A stretch of DNA of 43,314 nucleotides, taken from the NCBI GenBank assembly GCA_013821665.1, contig JACDGI010000003.1, positions 1 to 43,314 of the forward strand, in the 5' to 3' direction. Of this stretch, positions 23,422-32,714 are shown piece by piece; positions within the stretch are counted from its first letter, which is position 1; every line of letters starts with the position of its first letter. The notes under the pieces were generated by a model. It saw nothing but the letters and a program-made list of their open reading frames with translations, was not told where the DNA came from and ran no database searches. The DNA is from Anaerolineae bacterium (lineage in GTDB: Bacteria > Chloroflexota > Anaerolineae > Aggregatilineales > Phototrophicaceae). Both the position numbers and the translations under genes were made by a program.

Positions 23422-24399
23422 ATGACTCCTCATTTACGCGATCAGGTGGTGGTCATTACCGGTGCTTCATCCGGTATCGGACGGGCAACAGCGCTGCGCT
23501 TCGGCAAGACCGGTGCGAAAATTGTGCTGGCAGCACGTAACGTGGTCGGACTGCAAGAAGTGGCCGATGAGATCCGTTTACTGGGGAGTGATGCGTTAGT
23601 TGTGCCAACCGATGTGGCGGAATGGGCACAGGTCGAACATCTGGCGCATTCTGCAATGGCAGCCTTCGGACGGATCGACACATGGGTAAATGACGCGGGT
23701 GTGGGAGTCTATGCTACGGCTGAAGAAACGTCAGTCGAAGAGACGCACCAAGTCATGCAGACCAATTTCATGGGTATGGTACATGGGGTCAAAGCCGCCC
23801 TACCCTACATGGAAAAACAGCACAGCGGCACCATCATCAATGTGGGATCGGTCGAGTCGCAGATGGCGCTGCCTTTTAACTCGGCCTATGCCGCTTCCAA
23901 ACACGCCATTAAAGGCTATACCGAAGCGCTGCGTATGGAACTCGACAACGCGCAGAGCGGCATCAACGTCACACTGATTATGCCTGCCGCTATGAATACG
24001 CCCTTTTTCAATCATGCCCTATCGAAGTTAGGTGTCCTGCCACGTCCAGCGGGGCCAGTATATCAACCCGAATCGGTGGCTGAAGCGATTGTTTATGCGG
24101 CTGAACATCCACAGCGCGATGTATATGTGGGCGGTGGTGGCAAATTGTTCGGCATGATGGAACGCATTAGCCCTGCCTTAACCGACAAAGTGATGACCGC
24201 AGGTGGCACCATGTTCCGCGCTCAAGAATCGGAACGTCCCGACAATGGCGAAACCACCTTGTTCGGCACAATCCCCGAAACGGGGCGCGTCTCCGGTGAC
24301 TTTGACCATCTGGTGCAAGCCAACACCCGTGTATCACGGACGCTGTTTCCGGCAGTCGTGGTCGGTGCATTGGTGGGATTGTTTTTCGTTAGGCGCTAA
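23422..24399 (+). CDS. Short-chain dehydrogenase/reductase with C-terminal membrane segment
   Basis: This 325-residue classical SDR has TGASSGIG at 14-21, a modified NNAG (VNDAGVG), the catalytic Ser in NVGSVES and YAASK in NSAYAASKHAIKGYTEALRME. It has a C-terminal extension with a hydrophobic end, LFPAVVVGALVGLFFVRR, which could anchor it in the membrane. Similar SDR proteins with C-terminal hydrophobic ends are common in soil bacteria and act on unknown ketones. It stands alone and is followed by a strong terminator. Confidence 0.9.
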   Translation: MTPHLRDQVVVITGASSGIGRATALRFGKTGAKIVLAARNVVGLQEVADEIRLLGSDALVVPTDVAEWAQVEHLAHSAMAAFGRIDTWVNDAGVGVYATAEETSVEETHQVMQTNFMGMVHGVKAALPYMEKQHSGTIINVGSVESQMALPFNSAYAASKHAIKGYTEALRMELDNAQSGINVTLIMPAAMNTPFFNHALSKLGVLPRPAGPVYQPESVAEAIVYAAEHPQRDVYVGGGGKLFGMMERISPALTDKVMTAGGTMFRAQESERPDNGETTLFGTIPETGRVSGDFDHLVQANTRVSRTLFPAVVVGALVGLFFVRR

Positions 24400-24422
24400 C
24401 AATTTTCGCTGATTTAGCTCAT

Positions 24423-24460
24423 AAAAAGAGAGACGAAGGGTGTCCTTTCGTCTCTCTTTT
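24423..24460 (+). terminator. Strong intrinsic terminator
   Basis: AAGAGAGACGAAGG pairs with CCTTTCGTCTCTCTT (one bulge) and is followed by TTTTG. It lies 24 bases after the SDR stop codon. Confidence 0.85.
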
Positions 24461-24510
24461 GTTGTCGGTTAAGTGACCTTAATTGGTAAGACCTAGAAAA
24501 TAATGCGAAT

Positions 24511-24553
24511 ACCACCCCTACCCTAACCCTCCCCCGTAAACGAGGCAGGGAGC
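24511..24553 (+). repeat. C-rich hairpin element, copy 3
   Basis: Core CCTCCCCCGTAAACGAGGCA then GGGAG. It lies between the SDR terminator and the 3' end of the convergent sugar dehydrogenase gene. Confidence 0.7.
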
Positions 24554-24608
24554 TAAGCCCAGAGTGGTAGTTCATTTTCAACTTACTTTCGAGACTTTAC
24601 TTTACAAG

Positions 24609-27092
24609 CTACGGCCCATTAACGATAAACGTGTCCGCCGCGCTCCATGTGCCGCAACTCGACGACGAACACGCACGCACCCGCCAGAAATATTGGCCGT
24701 CATTCAGCGGCGCGGGAGGTGTAAACGTTAAGTTATTCCCGACGTGGTAGAGCGTTGGTGTGTTCGTAAAGGCGGCGTTATTAGCGATTTGCACATCATA
24801 GCTAATCGCCCAAGTGATACGATTCCATGTCAGCGTTGGCGTATTTGTCGTGAAGTAATTCTTCGGCGGCAAAAAGTTGATCATGTAGGTGGTATCGGCT
24901 GGCGGCACCACAATGGTTTGCTGCTGCGTGCCACCTTGCGACCAACTTTGGAAGGTATAGGCGTGTCCCAAAATCGTCTGTGGAGAGGGTACCGTGACGG
25001 TGAAATGCATACCGACAACACGCGTGCGGGTCAGTGGTGTTGGGAAAGTTGCCCCTTCAATCGTCACCGTTCCATTGGGCGGGATGCTGTCAAAAGTTAA
25101 CACTTGCGTCACCGGATGTATATCTTGGATGACCTCCGTCCGCTGACCACGCGAATCGGTGATATACAGATGAACACGATACCAGACCACCGGATCAAGT
25201 TCACCGGTATTCGGTATTGTGAACTGTCCGCTGTTACCCACAGCCACTGGAATAAAGGGATGTGTATGATGCTGGTGGTGGAAGACGATTTCCCACGAAA
25301 CCGCATTGGCGGGCAGCGCAACATCATCCGTGACATTGATGGCCGAGTAATTCCAGACATCACCGGCATAGTAAGTTGTCGTGAGCGCGGGCGTGGTGGT
25401 ATCGGTCAAGACAATGCTGCCGCTGGGCGCTGTGTTACCGGGATAAACCGTGACAGTTGCTGGCAGTGAGATGGCTGGCGGCGTACCGTGATCAGTCACC
25501 GTGAGAGTGGCGGTTTGGTTGACTGCCGTTGTATAAACATGGGTTGTCGTCGGCGTGCTGGTATTCACAACCGGTGTGCCATCACCGAAGTCCCAATGGT
25601 AGGTAAAGGGCACATTATTTTCAGGATCGGTTGTACCGGCAGCCGAGAAGGTATAGGTAGTGGTGAGAAGCGGGTTAGATTGCGGATTAACGCTGATTTG
25701 GGCGGTGGGCCGCTGGTTGGTCGCACCCGTGTAGCGAATACGGCGGATACCATCCACGGCGCTGGTTTCGGTGGTGAAGCTGAGGTAATACAAATTACCA
25801 TTCGGTCCGCGCTTTAGCCCGATGATACCGGAACCACCAGAAGCGAAATTTTGAGCCTGACGTATCCACTGACCGTTTGTGTAGACCATACGCGCGATAA
25901 AGCCCCGCGCAAAGTCAGCAAAGAAATAATTATTGAAGTAGGCAGCCGGATAATTGGCGGTGCCGGTATAAAAATCGCCACCAATGACGGCTGAGTCGAA
26001 GTTGGCATTGACCACCACATGCGGGTAGGCATAAATGGGGTTATTGTAGCCTGCTAACACGCCACCATACTGATAAGGCGGCTGACAAACGACACCACCG
26101 GGGCAGTAGCCCTCGCGTACCGGATGCCCATAATCGCCACCGGATTGGACTTGGTTAATCTCTTCCCACGCGCCACCACCCACATCACCGACAAAGGGCG
26201 AACCTCCGTTGGGAATACCTACAAGGTTGGGCTGAATGGTGAAGCGGAAAGGATTACGGAAGCCTTTGGCAAAAATTTCTTTACAAAATGGGAGGGGTGA
26301 ATTTTCAGTGGCAATTGAGGCCGGTAGTGCGCAGTTACGCGCACCAGAAGTGCCATCATACGGGTTGCCCGTGGTGGTATAACCGCCAGCCAGACCCGCC
26401 GTAGGCTTAATACGGATGATTTTGCCGTTGAGTGTGTCGGCACGGCCTGATGTCCATGATAAGCCGCCCTCCCCCGACGAGGCATAGAGGTAGCCATCCA
26501 AGCCGAAATGCAGATCACCGGCGTTGTGGTAACCCACATCGGTGACGATACTGTCAATCAGCACGATTTCGCTGGCGGGATCTATGACATCACCTGTCAT
26601 GGTAAAGCGTGAGATGCGGTTGCGCGGGCCAGTGTTCCTGATGTTGGGGTCAGGATCTGTAAAGGTATTGTATCCACAGGCCGGGCCAGTGGTGGCTTGC
26701 CGTGTATAGTAAATATAAATGTAGGGATTGTTGACAAAGTTAGGATCGACTACGATACCCAGCGCACCGCGTTCGGCATCACCACAGGTGTTCAAGCTTA
26801 AAGCACGGGTCGGCAGCAAAGCACCGTTCTTGAATATGCGGACGCTGGAATAGTTGCTATCGTTGGTCACATTACCGCCGACAATACCGCCTCGTTCCAA
26901 TGCCAAAACACGTCCATCTTGCATAAAGGTGAAGGCTCGTGGTGCCAGCAGACCGCTGTAAGCCGGTTCATCAACGAAACCAGTCGGTAAAATTAAGGGG
27001 CTGGCTGCCGCTACTGGACTGCCTCCGCTGAATGAAATCGCGACCAACACGAACGCCGCTACAAACGAAATCAGGCGAGGTAAATATCGCAT
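24609..27092 (-). CDS. Secreted PQQ-type glucose/sorbosone dehydrogenase with PKD domain
   Basis: This 827-residue protein has a signal peptide (MRYLPRLISFVAAFVLVAISFSGGSPVAA), then a six-bladed beta-propeller of the GSDH/soluble quinoprotein dehydrogenase family (about 36-452: ERGALGIVVDPNFVNNPYIYIYYT, ISRFTM, HNAGDLHFGLDGYLYASSGEGG, GKIIRI, FAKGFRNPFRFT). After it comes a PKD domain (about 457-550, FTYHWDFGDGTPVVN), two further beta-sandwich-like stretches, and a C-terminal Fn3-like repeat (about 741-825, PTLTWNRITWAISYDVQIA...YFWRVRACSSSSCGTWSA). It probably oxidises sugars outside the cell, with the accessory domains giving carbohydrate or surface binding. The next gene upstream is a shorter paralogue. 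Confidence 0.88.
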   Translation of the reverse strand: MRYLPRLISFVAAFVLVAISFSGGSPVAAASPLILPTGFVDEPAYSGLLAPRAFTFMQDGRVLALERGGIVGGNVTNDSNYSSVRIFKNGALLPTRALSLNTCGDAERGALGIVVDPNFVNNPYIYIYYTRQATTGPACGYNTFTDPDPNIRNTGPRNRISRFTMTGDVIDPASEIVLIDSIVTDVGYHNAGDLHFGLDGYLYASSGEGGLSWTSGRADTLNGKIIRIKPTAGLAGGYTTTGNPYDGTSGARNCALPASIATENSPLPFCKEIFAKGFRNPFRFTIQPNLVGIPNGGSPFVGDVGGGAWEEINQVQSGGDYGHPVREGYCPGGVVCQPPYQYGGVLAGYNNPIYAYPHVVVNANFDSAVIGGDFYTGTANYPAAYFNNYFFADFARGFIARMVYTNGQWIRQAQNFASGGSGIIGLKRGPNGNLYYLSFTTETSAVDGIRRIRYTGATNQRPTAQISVNPQSNPLLTTTYTFSAAGTTDPENNVPFTYHWDFGDGTPVVNTSTPTTTHVYTTAVNQTATLTVTDHGTPPAISLPATVTVYPGNTAPSGSIVLTDTTTPALTTTYYAGDVWNYSAINVTDDVALPANAVSWEIVFHHQHHTHPFIPVAVGNSGQFTIPNTGELDPVVWYRVHLYITDSRGQRTEVIQDIHPVTQVLTFDSIPPNGTVTIEGATFPTPLTRTRVVGMHFTVTVPSPQTILGHAYTFQSWSQGGTQQQTIVVPPADTTYMINFLPPKNYFTTNTPTLTWNRITWAISYDVQIANNAAFTNTPTLYHVGNNLTFTPPAPLNDGQYFWRVRACSSSSCGTWSAADTFIVNGP

Positions 27093-27252
27093 ATTGCGCC
27101 TATCAAACTAAATCAACGATAACCCTTGTTATGTTGAAAACATCAACGCGTAAATATCATACAACATCTCGCAAGTGTCGATTTGTACATATTGTGTGAA
27201 AATTCGCACGATATAAGAAAAGGCTTTTGAGGGTAATCCAAGTTGATGGTCA

Positions 27253-28863
27253 TTAAGGGACATCCACTACAAAGGTGTCCGTCGCGCTCCAATTGCCACA
27301 CGTCACGGTTGAGGAGCAAGCGGCTACACGCCAGTAGTAAAACCCATCCGACAATGATGGCAGCATATAGCTCAAATTATTTCCGGCTTGATAGGTAGGC
27401 GCACCCATAAAATCGCTTGTTTTGCTCACTTGCAGCACATAATGATGCGCGAAAGTGACACGGTTCCATGTCAGCGTCGGTGTATCAGTCGTGAAGTAAT
27501 TACGCGCTGGGGCTGCATTGGCTGGTGCAACGTAGCGAATGCGGCGGATGGTGTTTATACGAGCCGTTGGAGAAGTGAACGTTAAATAGTATAAGTTGCC
27601 ATCTAGACCACGCTTCAGACCGATGATGCCACTGCCGCCGGTCGCAAAATCTTGAACAACCCACTGTCCAGCGTTGTAAACCAAACGTGAGATAAAGCCC
27701 CGTTCAAACTCGGCGAAAAAGTAATTATTCATGTATTGAGGCGGATAATTCGCGCCGCCCGTATAAAAATCACCGCCGATGATGACCGAACTGACGCTGG
27801 AACTGCCGACCTTATGCGAATAGGCATAAATGGGATTGTCGTAGCCGCCACTTTGATACGGCGGCGTACACATGATACCGTTGGCGCAAAAGCCTTCGCG
27901 TACCGGCCAGCCATAATCACCACCGGCAGTTTGAACTTGGTCAACCTCTTCCCATGTGTTTTGTCCTGCATCACCAATAAAGGGTGAACCGGTACCCGGT
28001 ATCCCGGCCATATCGGGCTGCATGGTAAAACGGAAGGGATTGCGAAAACCTTTGGCATAAATCTCCTTGCACGGGCCAGTAGAATGTCCCTGTGCGTGGA
28101 TGTCGCTTGGCAGTGAGCAAGTACGGGATAGAGGATCGCCATCATAGGGATTGCCCGTTGTGGTGTATCCACCAGCATCGCCCGCTGTGGGCAAGATACG
28201 GATGATTTTGCCGTTGAGCGTACCTGTATCCGGTGATGTCCATGTGACTGCACCATCACCAGTCGAGGCGTACAAATAACCATCCGGGCCAAAATGTAAA
28301 TCACCCGCGTTATGGTTGCCCTGCTCGGTGATGATGCTGTCGATCAAAACGCGTTCGCTGCCGGGGACAACCTCATCACCGGACATCGTTAAACGCGAGA
28401 TGCGATTGCGCGGCCCACCCGTATTGCCGCTGGCAAAGGTACCCTTGGCACACGCATCACTAACAGAGCCAGCAGTCGCTTGACGTGTGTAGTAAATATA
28501 GATGTAGCCGTTGTTCAAGAAATCAGGATCGACGGTGATACCCAGCAAACCCCGTTCCGAATCGCCACAAGTGTTGAGAGTATAAGCGCGGGTCGGCAGT
28601 AAAGTTCCGTTTTTAAAGACGCGAATGCTCGCCAAGTTAGGGTTGTCCGAAGCAGCACTCCCCCGCTCAACAACCAGTACACGTCCATCCGGTGTAAAGG
28701 TGAAGGCGCGTGGGGCAAGCAGACCATCGTAAGCCACTTCATCCACAAAACCTGCGGGCAGAGTCAATCCACCGGCTGCCGCTAGGGAATTACTTGTTGT
28801 GAATGAAAATGTGACCAACAGCGAGGCGACTGCGATGAGAAGAAAGCGTGGTAAATAACGCAT
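27253..28863 (-). CDS. Secreted PQQ-type glucose/sorbosone dehydrogenase, short form
   Basis: This 536-residue protein has the same signal peptide start (MRYLPR), GSDH propeller and C-terminal Fn3-like repeat as the neighbouring gene, but the propeller is joined directly to the C-terminal repeat (RRIRYVAPANAAPARNYFTTDTPTLTW), with no PKD region. Propeller signatures: ERGLLGITVDPDFLNNGYIYIYYT, HNAGDLHFGPDGYLYASTGDGA, GFRNPFRFTMQPD. The ATG at 28863 is preferred over an upstream in-frame ATG at 28911 because it begins a proper signal peptide. The gap to the paralogue is about 160 bases, so separate transcription is possible. Confidence 0.88.
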   Translation of the reverse strand: MRYLPRFLLIAVASLLVTFSFTTSNSLAAAGGLTLPAGFVDEVAYDGLLAPRAFTFTPDGRVLVVERGSAASDNPNLASIRVFKNGTLLPTRAYTLNTCGDSERGLLGITVDPDFLNNGYIYIYYTRQATAGSVSDACAKGTFASGNTGGPRNRISRLTMSGDEVVPGSERVLIDSIITEQGNHNAGDLHFGPDGYLYASTGDGAVTWTSPDTGTLNGKIIRILPTAGDAGGYTTTGNPYDGDPLSRTCSLPSDIHAQGHSTGPCKEIYAKGFRNPFRFTMQPDMAGIPGTGSPFIGDAGQNTWEEVDQVQTAGGDYGWPVREGFCANGIMCTPPYQSGGYDNPIYAYSHKVGSSSVSSVIIGGDFYTGGANYPPQYMNNYFFAEFERGFISRLVYNAGQWVVQDFATGGSGIIGLKRGLDGNLYYLTFTSPTARINTIRRIRYVAPANAAPARNYFTTDTPTLTWNRVTFAHHYVLQVSKTSDFMGAPTYQAGNNLSYMLPSLSDGFYYWRVAACSSTVTCGNWSATDTFVVDVP

Positions 28864-29033
28864 AGTGTGCCTATCAAAAGTTAATCTTCGGTATGCACAC
28901 AAATCATACAACAGCTCACAAATCGCGTTTGTACATATGTGTGAAGACCAAAAGTGTATTCAGTTAGGATAGGCGGAGAAGTGAACGAAAATGAGGGAGA
29001 ATCGAAGACTCTCCCCTACTCTGCGTCAGTGAT

Positions 29034-30041
29034 TTACCAAGCGAAGGCTTGTGGGGCTGGTACATTTGGCTTAAGTTGGCGGCCAGTGTTGATGTTGAAT
29101 ATGTCATTCAAGCGTGCGATGTGGACGGGATCAAGTTGGAGTTCGGCGGCACGATCCAAGCCATCGAGATGTCCGACGGTGCGGGGGCCAACAATCGCTG
29201 AGGCGACGGCAGGATTTGCCAGCACCCACGCAATCGCGACAACCGCTTCTTTCTCACCAATTTCCTGGCACAGCGCCGAGAAATCAGCCAACTGCTGGTT
29301 GGTATCCATATTCAGATCATATTCTTTTTCGACCTGTGAGGTGCGTGGGCCAGCGTCAGCTTTCTTGCGGCCTGTCAGTATCCCACCGCCCAACGGCATA
29401 TAAGGAATAATGCTGATGCCGAAATCCTTCGCGGCGGGAAAAACTTCCAATTCAGGGTAGCGGCTGAGGAGGTTGTACTGCGATTGCTCGGAGACAAAGC
29501 CCACCATGCCGTGCTGCAAAGCGTACATCTGATACTTGGCTAATCCCCAACCGGAATAATTGCTGGTGCCCATATACAACACATCGCCATTGTTAATCAG
29601 ACGGTCAAAGGTCGTCCAGAATTCTTCGAGGCTGATGCGGCTGTCGATGTGGTGAACTTGGTACAAATCGATGTGATCTGTTTGCAAGCGTTTGAGCGAA
29701 TCAGCGGCATGTTTGCGAACTTTGTAAGCTGAAAGACCTGCTTCTTCGTTGGGTGGCTGTGGCGCGGGAACCATGTTGCCATAAACTTTGGTAGCGAGAA
29801 CCGTTTGATCGCGGCGGCCTGCACTCTTTTGAAACCAATTACCGATGAGTTCTTCGGTGCGACCACAGTAAACATCCCTGCCGTAGACGTTGGCCGTATC
29901 AAAAAAATTGATACCCATTTCCTGCGCTTTATCCATGATGCGGTAAGATTCATCATCAGATGCCAGTGTGCCGAAGTGCATGGTTCCCAAACAAATTTTA
30001 CTAACGGTCAGATTTGAGCGACCGAGTTTTGTATATTGCAT
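29034..30041 (-). CDS. Aldo/keto reductase
   Basis: This 335-residue NADPH-dependent aldo/keto reductase has the complete tetrad: D48 and Y53 (FFDTANVYG), K85 (VLATKVYG) and H130 (LYQVHHID). The C-terminal cofactor part is present as IVGPRTVGHLDGLDRAAELQL. The N-terminus YTKLGRSNLTVSKICLGTMHFG is typical of the bacterial YhdN/YajO-like groups that reduce small aldehydes and ketones. It is a single minus-strand gene. The ATG is preceded by GAAGGAAAAAT. Confidence 0.92.
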   Translation of the reverse strand: MQYTKLGRSNLTVSKICLGTMHFGTLASDDESYRIMDKAQEMGINFFDTANVYGRDVYCGRTEELIGNWFQKSAGRRDQTVLATKVYGNMVPAPQPPNEEAGLSAYKVRKHAADSLKRLQTDHIDLYQVHHIDSRISLEEFWTTFDRLINNGDVLYMGTSNYSGWGLAKYQMYALQHGMVGFVSEQSQYNLLSRYPELEVFPAAKDFGISIIPYMPLGGGILTGRKKADAGPRTSQVEKEYDLNMDTNQQLADFSALCQEIGEKEAVVAIAWVLANPAVASAIVGPRTVGHLDGLDRAAELQLDPVHIARLNDIFNINTGRQLKPNVPAPQAFAW

Positions 30042-30183
30042 GATTTTTCCTTCGAATAGCTTTAAAAAATTTGTTTCAGGTTGAGTATGCTCCTGTGGCG
30101 TTTTATTGCCAAATATGAATGGTCTATGCGGTTAGGATAATTTAGAGGGATAGTAGTTAATGACTATACGCAAAACAATAAAA

Positions 30184-30206
30184 AGGACGCACGAGTGGTG
30201 CGTCCT
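30184..30206 (-). terminator. Terminator with REP-like stem
   Basis: AGGACGCAC and GTGCGTCCT form a perfect 9-bp stem around GAGTG. On the minus strand TTTTTATT follows, so it ends transcripts coming from the alpha/beta hydrolase gene at 30342. Confidence 0.75.
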
Positions 30207-30225
30207 GAAATGATATTTTGATGCC

Positions 30226-30330
30226 CTAGCCGCTTGCGTCTTGTAAGGCAGGTAGTGTCCTTTGTACCAATGCCGCATCAATGGCATCGCGTTGATGGTC
30301 GGCGGCTTCCTCATAGATGAAGAACCGGTG
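30226..30330 (-). pseudogene. Possible C-terminal remnant of an antibiotic-biosynthesis-monooxygenase (ABM) protein
   Basis: A minus-strand frame beyond the hydrolase stop reads HRFFIYEEAADHQRDAIDAA and continues LVQRTLPALQDASG, then a stop. RFFIYEE followed by an Ala-rich helix and LPAL resembles the second half of ABM domains (F.lYE.w.d..A...H.....lp.l). There is no start codon or first half, and the conserved His position is disturbed. It could also be chance. Confidence 0.35.
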
Positions 30331-30341
30331 CTTGGCTGCAA

Positions 30342-31196
30342 CTACTGGGTTACAGGCACATATTTCCCAACAAATTCCAAGGCAGTTTCGGCCACTTCTT
30401 TCCAACCGCGATCAATCGTCAACGAATGTCCACGATCTGGGATTTCCTTAATTTCGGTCACACCGGGGTTATGCTCCTGCTGTTTGAAGGAAGCATGAGC
30501 AATCGCCCACGGGACGGTGTGGTCAAACTCGCCGGAGATAATCAGCAGCGGGCCGCGGTCTGGATTAGTAGTATTGACCTGCGCTTCCGTCCACGGATTA
30601 AAATTAGCGGTCGCGGCTTGGAAAACCGGCACACCGGAACCGGCTACTGAATATTTCTCATAGAGTTCATGCGCTTCGGTTTCATCCACCACATTAGCGA
30701 ACGAATAGCGGAATTGGTCGTAGGTCAACCGAACCGCACGGGTGTAATTCAGCGGGTTACCCAATATCGCCGATGACGACTTCAAGGCTGACAACGGCAG
30801 TGGCAGCACACCACGGAACGGTGCCGGATCAATCGCGACGGTAGCCAGCGATACGCCCTCACCTGCCAAACGTTGGGCCAGCATACCGCCAAACGAGTGA
30901 CCAATAACGATGGGCTTAATCTTCAGTTGACTGATGGCATCAATATAATAATCAGCGACCTGCGCGATATGTTTGTGGGCAAAAACCTCAGGATCACGCA
31001 AGGCTTCTTCCATCGTTTCGGGATCATCCGGCCAACCGGGGGCGATGGTGGTGAAACCCTGTGCTTCGAAATAAGTGCGCCAATTGTCCCAACTGCTGGC
31101 GAGCAGCCACAGACCATGTACGAAAACAACGGGCTGTAAACCGGAACCATTGGCACGGTCGATGTCGGCTTGTTCATGGGCTGTAAGTGTTGTCAT
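30342..31196 (-). CDS. Alpha/beta hydrolase
   Basis: This 284-residue cytosolic alpha/beta hydrolase has the oxyanion segment VVFVHGLWLLASSWDNW, nucleophile S101 in VIGHSFGGMLAQRL, acid in ISGEFDHTVP and base in IPDRGHSLTIDRGW. The cap between strands 6 and 7 is about 80 residues. Related bacterial enzymes act as esterases or on small lactones; the substrate is not predictable. The ATG at 31196 with AGGAG 9 bases upstream is chosen over 31214. A terminator lies downstream at 30184. Confidence 0.9.
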   Translation of the reverse strand: MTTLTAHEQADIDRANGSGLQPVVFVHGLWLLASSWDNWRTYFEAQGFTTIAPGWPDDPETMEEALRDPEVFAHKHIAQVADYYIDAISQLKIKPIVIGHSFGGMLAQRLAGEGVSLATVAIDPAPFRGVLPLPLSALKSSSAILGNPLNYTRAVRLTYDQFRYSFANVVDETEAHELYEKYSVAGSGVPVFQAATANFNPWTEAQVNTTNPDRGPLLIISGEFDHTVPWAIAHASFKQQEHNPGVTEIKEIPDRGHSLTIDRGWKEVAETALEFVGKYVPVTQ

Positions 31197-31401
31197 GAGA
31201 TTTAATCTCCTCACGTTTAATAACCTGAACTGATACAGTTAGGATACTATTTTCGGTTATTGGTGTCGTGAGAGTTTCCACTTATTTTTTGAGGACAGTT
31301 TATAGCTCATCGGGCAATAAATCACAGCCAGTGTGCCTAGAGTAACGGACAGCAATCGTTCTAAAATGTTCGTAAGTATGATTTTGAGGCTGGAGTATTC
31401 A

Positions 31402-31998
31402 ATGCGTCTTAGTGGATTGTTGATTGTTATCGTGCTAATCAGTGCGGCTTGTAACCTTAGTACCAATGAGGTTGCCAATCTGCCGACCGCACCTGCGAGT
31501 CTCGCAACCTCGACACTGGCGAAGCCAACCCGCACACCAATTCCGTTTGATAATCAAGTTCATCCGACTCAGTTGGTCGCATCAGGCACATTGCCCCCTC
31601 CCCCACTACCGCTCACGCTGCCAGCACAAAATGGCACCATCAACGCCAGCACCACACCGGATCAGGCTGTCAAAGATTACTACGCGCTCGTCAGTCAAGG
31701 CCGTTATGATCTCGGTTGGTCGATGTTGACGGATGCCTTCAAACAGAAGTTCAACTGTTGCGCACCCAATTACAATTACACTGATTATGTGGGTTGGTGG
31801 GATACGGTCAACACGGTTGAAATCCGCAGCGTCAAAACCGTTTCGCAAACGGGCGACCATGCCGTCGTTTACGTGGAATTTTCCTATGTGATGAATGACG
31901 GTCGGCGCTCCGCATTGGTCGGTGATCCGTATATCGCTCTCGTCTACGATTCGACCCTCAATATGTGGCGCTTCGACGACAAACGCGCGACGGCTTAA
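31402..31998 (+). CDS. Putative lipoprotein with NTF2-like domain
   Basis: This 198-residue protein starts with MRLSGLLIVIVLISAAC, a lipoprotein signal with C17 as the lipid attachment site. A Pro/Thr-rich linker follows (about 18-85). The C-terminal part TTPDQAVKDYYALVSQGRYDLGWSMLTDAF...YVGWWDTVNTVEIRSVKTV resembles NTF2-like or calcium/calmodulin-dependent-kinase-II-association-like extracytoplasmic domains seen in Chloroflexota Ser/Thr kinases and lipoproteins. GGAG precedes the ATG at 31402; in-frame starts upstream would disrupt the signal. Its role is unknown. Confidence 0.75.
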   Translation: MRLSGLLIVIVLISAACNLSTNEVANLPTAPASLATSTLAKPTRTPIPFDNQVHPTQLVASGTLPPPPLPLTLPAQNGTINASTTPDQAVKDYYALVSQGRYDLGWSMLTDAFKQKFNCCAPNYNYTDYVGWWDTVNTVEIRSVKTVSQTGDHAVVYVEFSYVMNDGRRSALVGDPYIALVYDSTLNMWRFDDKRATA

Positions 31999-32009
31999 TA
32001 TCCACAATT

Positions 32010-32033
32010 GGGCGCACAGCCGTGCGCCCCTAC
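32010..32033. repeat. REP hairpin 6, upstream of the RAYT gene
   Basis: GGGCGCACAGCCGTGCGCCC followed by CTAC. The 24 bases are identical to the copy inside the RAYT gene at 32428. Confidence 0.9.
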
Positions 32034-32126
32034 CAAAATCAACTATCAATTTTGATGCGATTACCCTCTGGTGTACGATTAAGTAGAAGTTATACCTTAC
32101 CAGGTTACCATTCCTAAAACACCCAA

Positions 32127-32696
32127 ATGCCTTTTGATCCAAATAAACATCACCGTCGGAGCGTTCGGTTATCTGGTTACGATTACGCCCAAGACGTGGC
32201 TTATTTTGTGACTGTTTGTACCGCACGACGCGATTCTTTGTTTGGTCAGATCACCAATGATGGTGAGATGATACTCAACACGTTGGGATGTGTTGTAGAA
32301 GATAATTGGTTTAAGAGTGCCAATATCCGCAAAGAGATTATTTTAGATGCATTTGTCGTGATGCCTAACCATATTCACGGTATTGTGATGATTATTGGTG
32401 AGCCGCCTGTAGAGGTGCGCGACTTAAGGGCGCACAGCCGTGCGCCCCTACCTCAATCAAACACGTTATTTCGTCCTCCTCGATCTTTGGGATCATTTAT
32501 AGCGGGTTTTAAGTCAGTGGCTACGACACAAATCAACCAGATACGAGACACCCCATATGTACCTGTTTGGCAACGCAGTTTCTACGATACGATTATTTGG
32601 AACCAGACAATGCTCGATGGAATACGCACCTATGTTGAAAACAATCCAACTACTTGGGCATCGGATCAGGAAAATCCAACATTTGAAAAACAATAG
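32127..32696 (+). CDS. REP-associated tyrosine transposase (RAYT, IS200-like Y1)
   Basis: This 189-residue Y1 transposase-like protein has YFVTVCTARRDSLFG at the start, the HuH metal motif H82-I-H84 in MPNHIHGIVM, SLGSFIAGFKSVATTQIN in the middle, WQRSFYDTIIWN with a likely catalytic tyrosine (Y153) and the RAYT-type IRTYVENNPTTW end. RAYTs are single-copy, domesticated-looking relatives of IS200 transposases that are linked to spread of REP palindromes. Here REP copies lie upstream (32010), downstream (32715) and inside the gene (32428). No terminal inverted repeats of an IS are seen. Confidence 0.9.
   Translation: MPFDPNKHHRRSVRLSGYDYAQDVAYFVTVCTARRDSLFGQITNDGEMILNTLGCVVEDNWFKSANIRKEIILDAFVVMPNHIHGIVMIIGEPPVEVRDLRAHSRAPLPQSNTLFRPPRSLGSFIAGFKSVATTQINQIRDTPYVPVWQRSFYDTIIWNQTMLDGIRTYVENNPTTWASDQENPTFEKQ
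32428..32451. repeat. REP hairpin 7, inside the RAYT coding sequence
   Basis: The same 24 bases as at 32010, here read in frame as RAHSRAPLP (residues about 101-109) in a loop between the HuH motif and the following helix. Confidence 0.9.
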
Positions 32697-32714
32697 ATCA
32701 TTTAATGTAATTAG

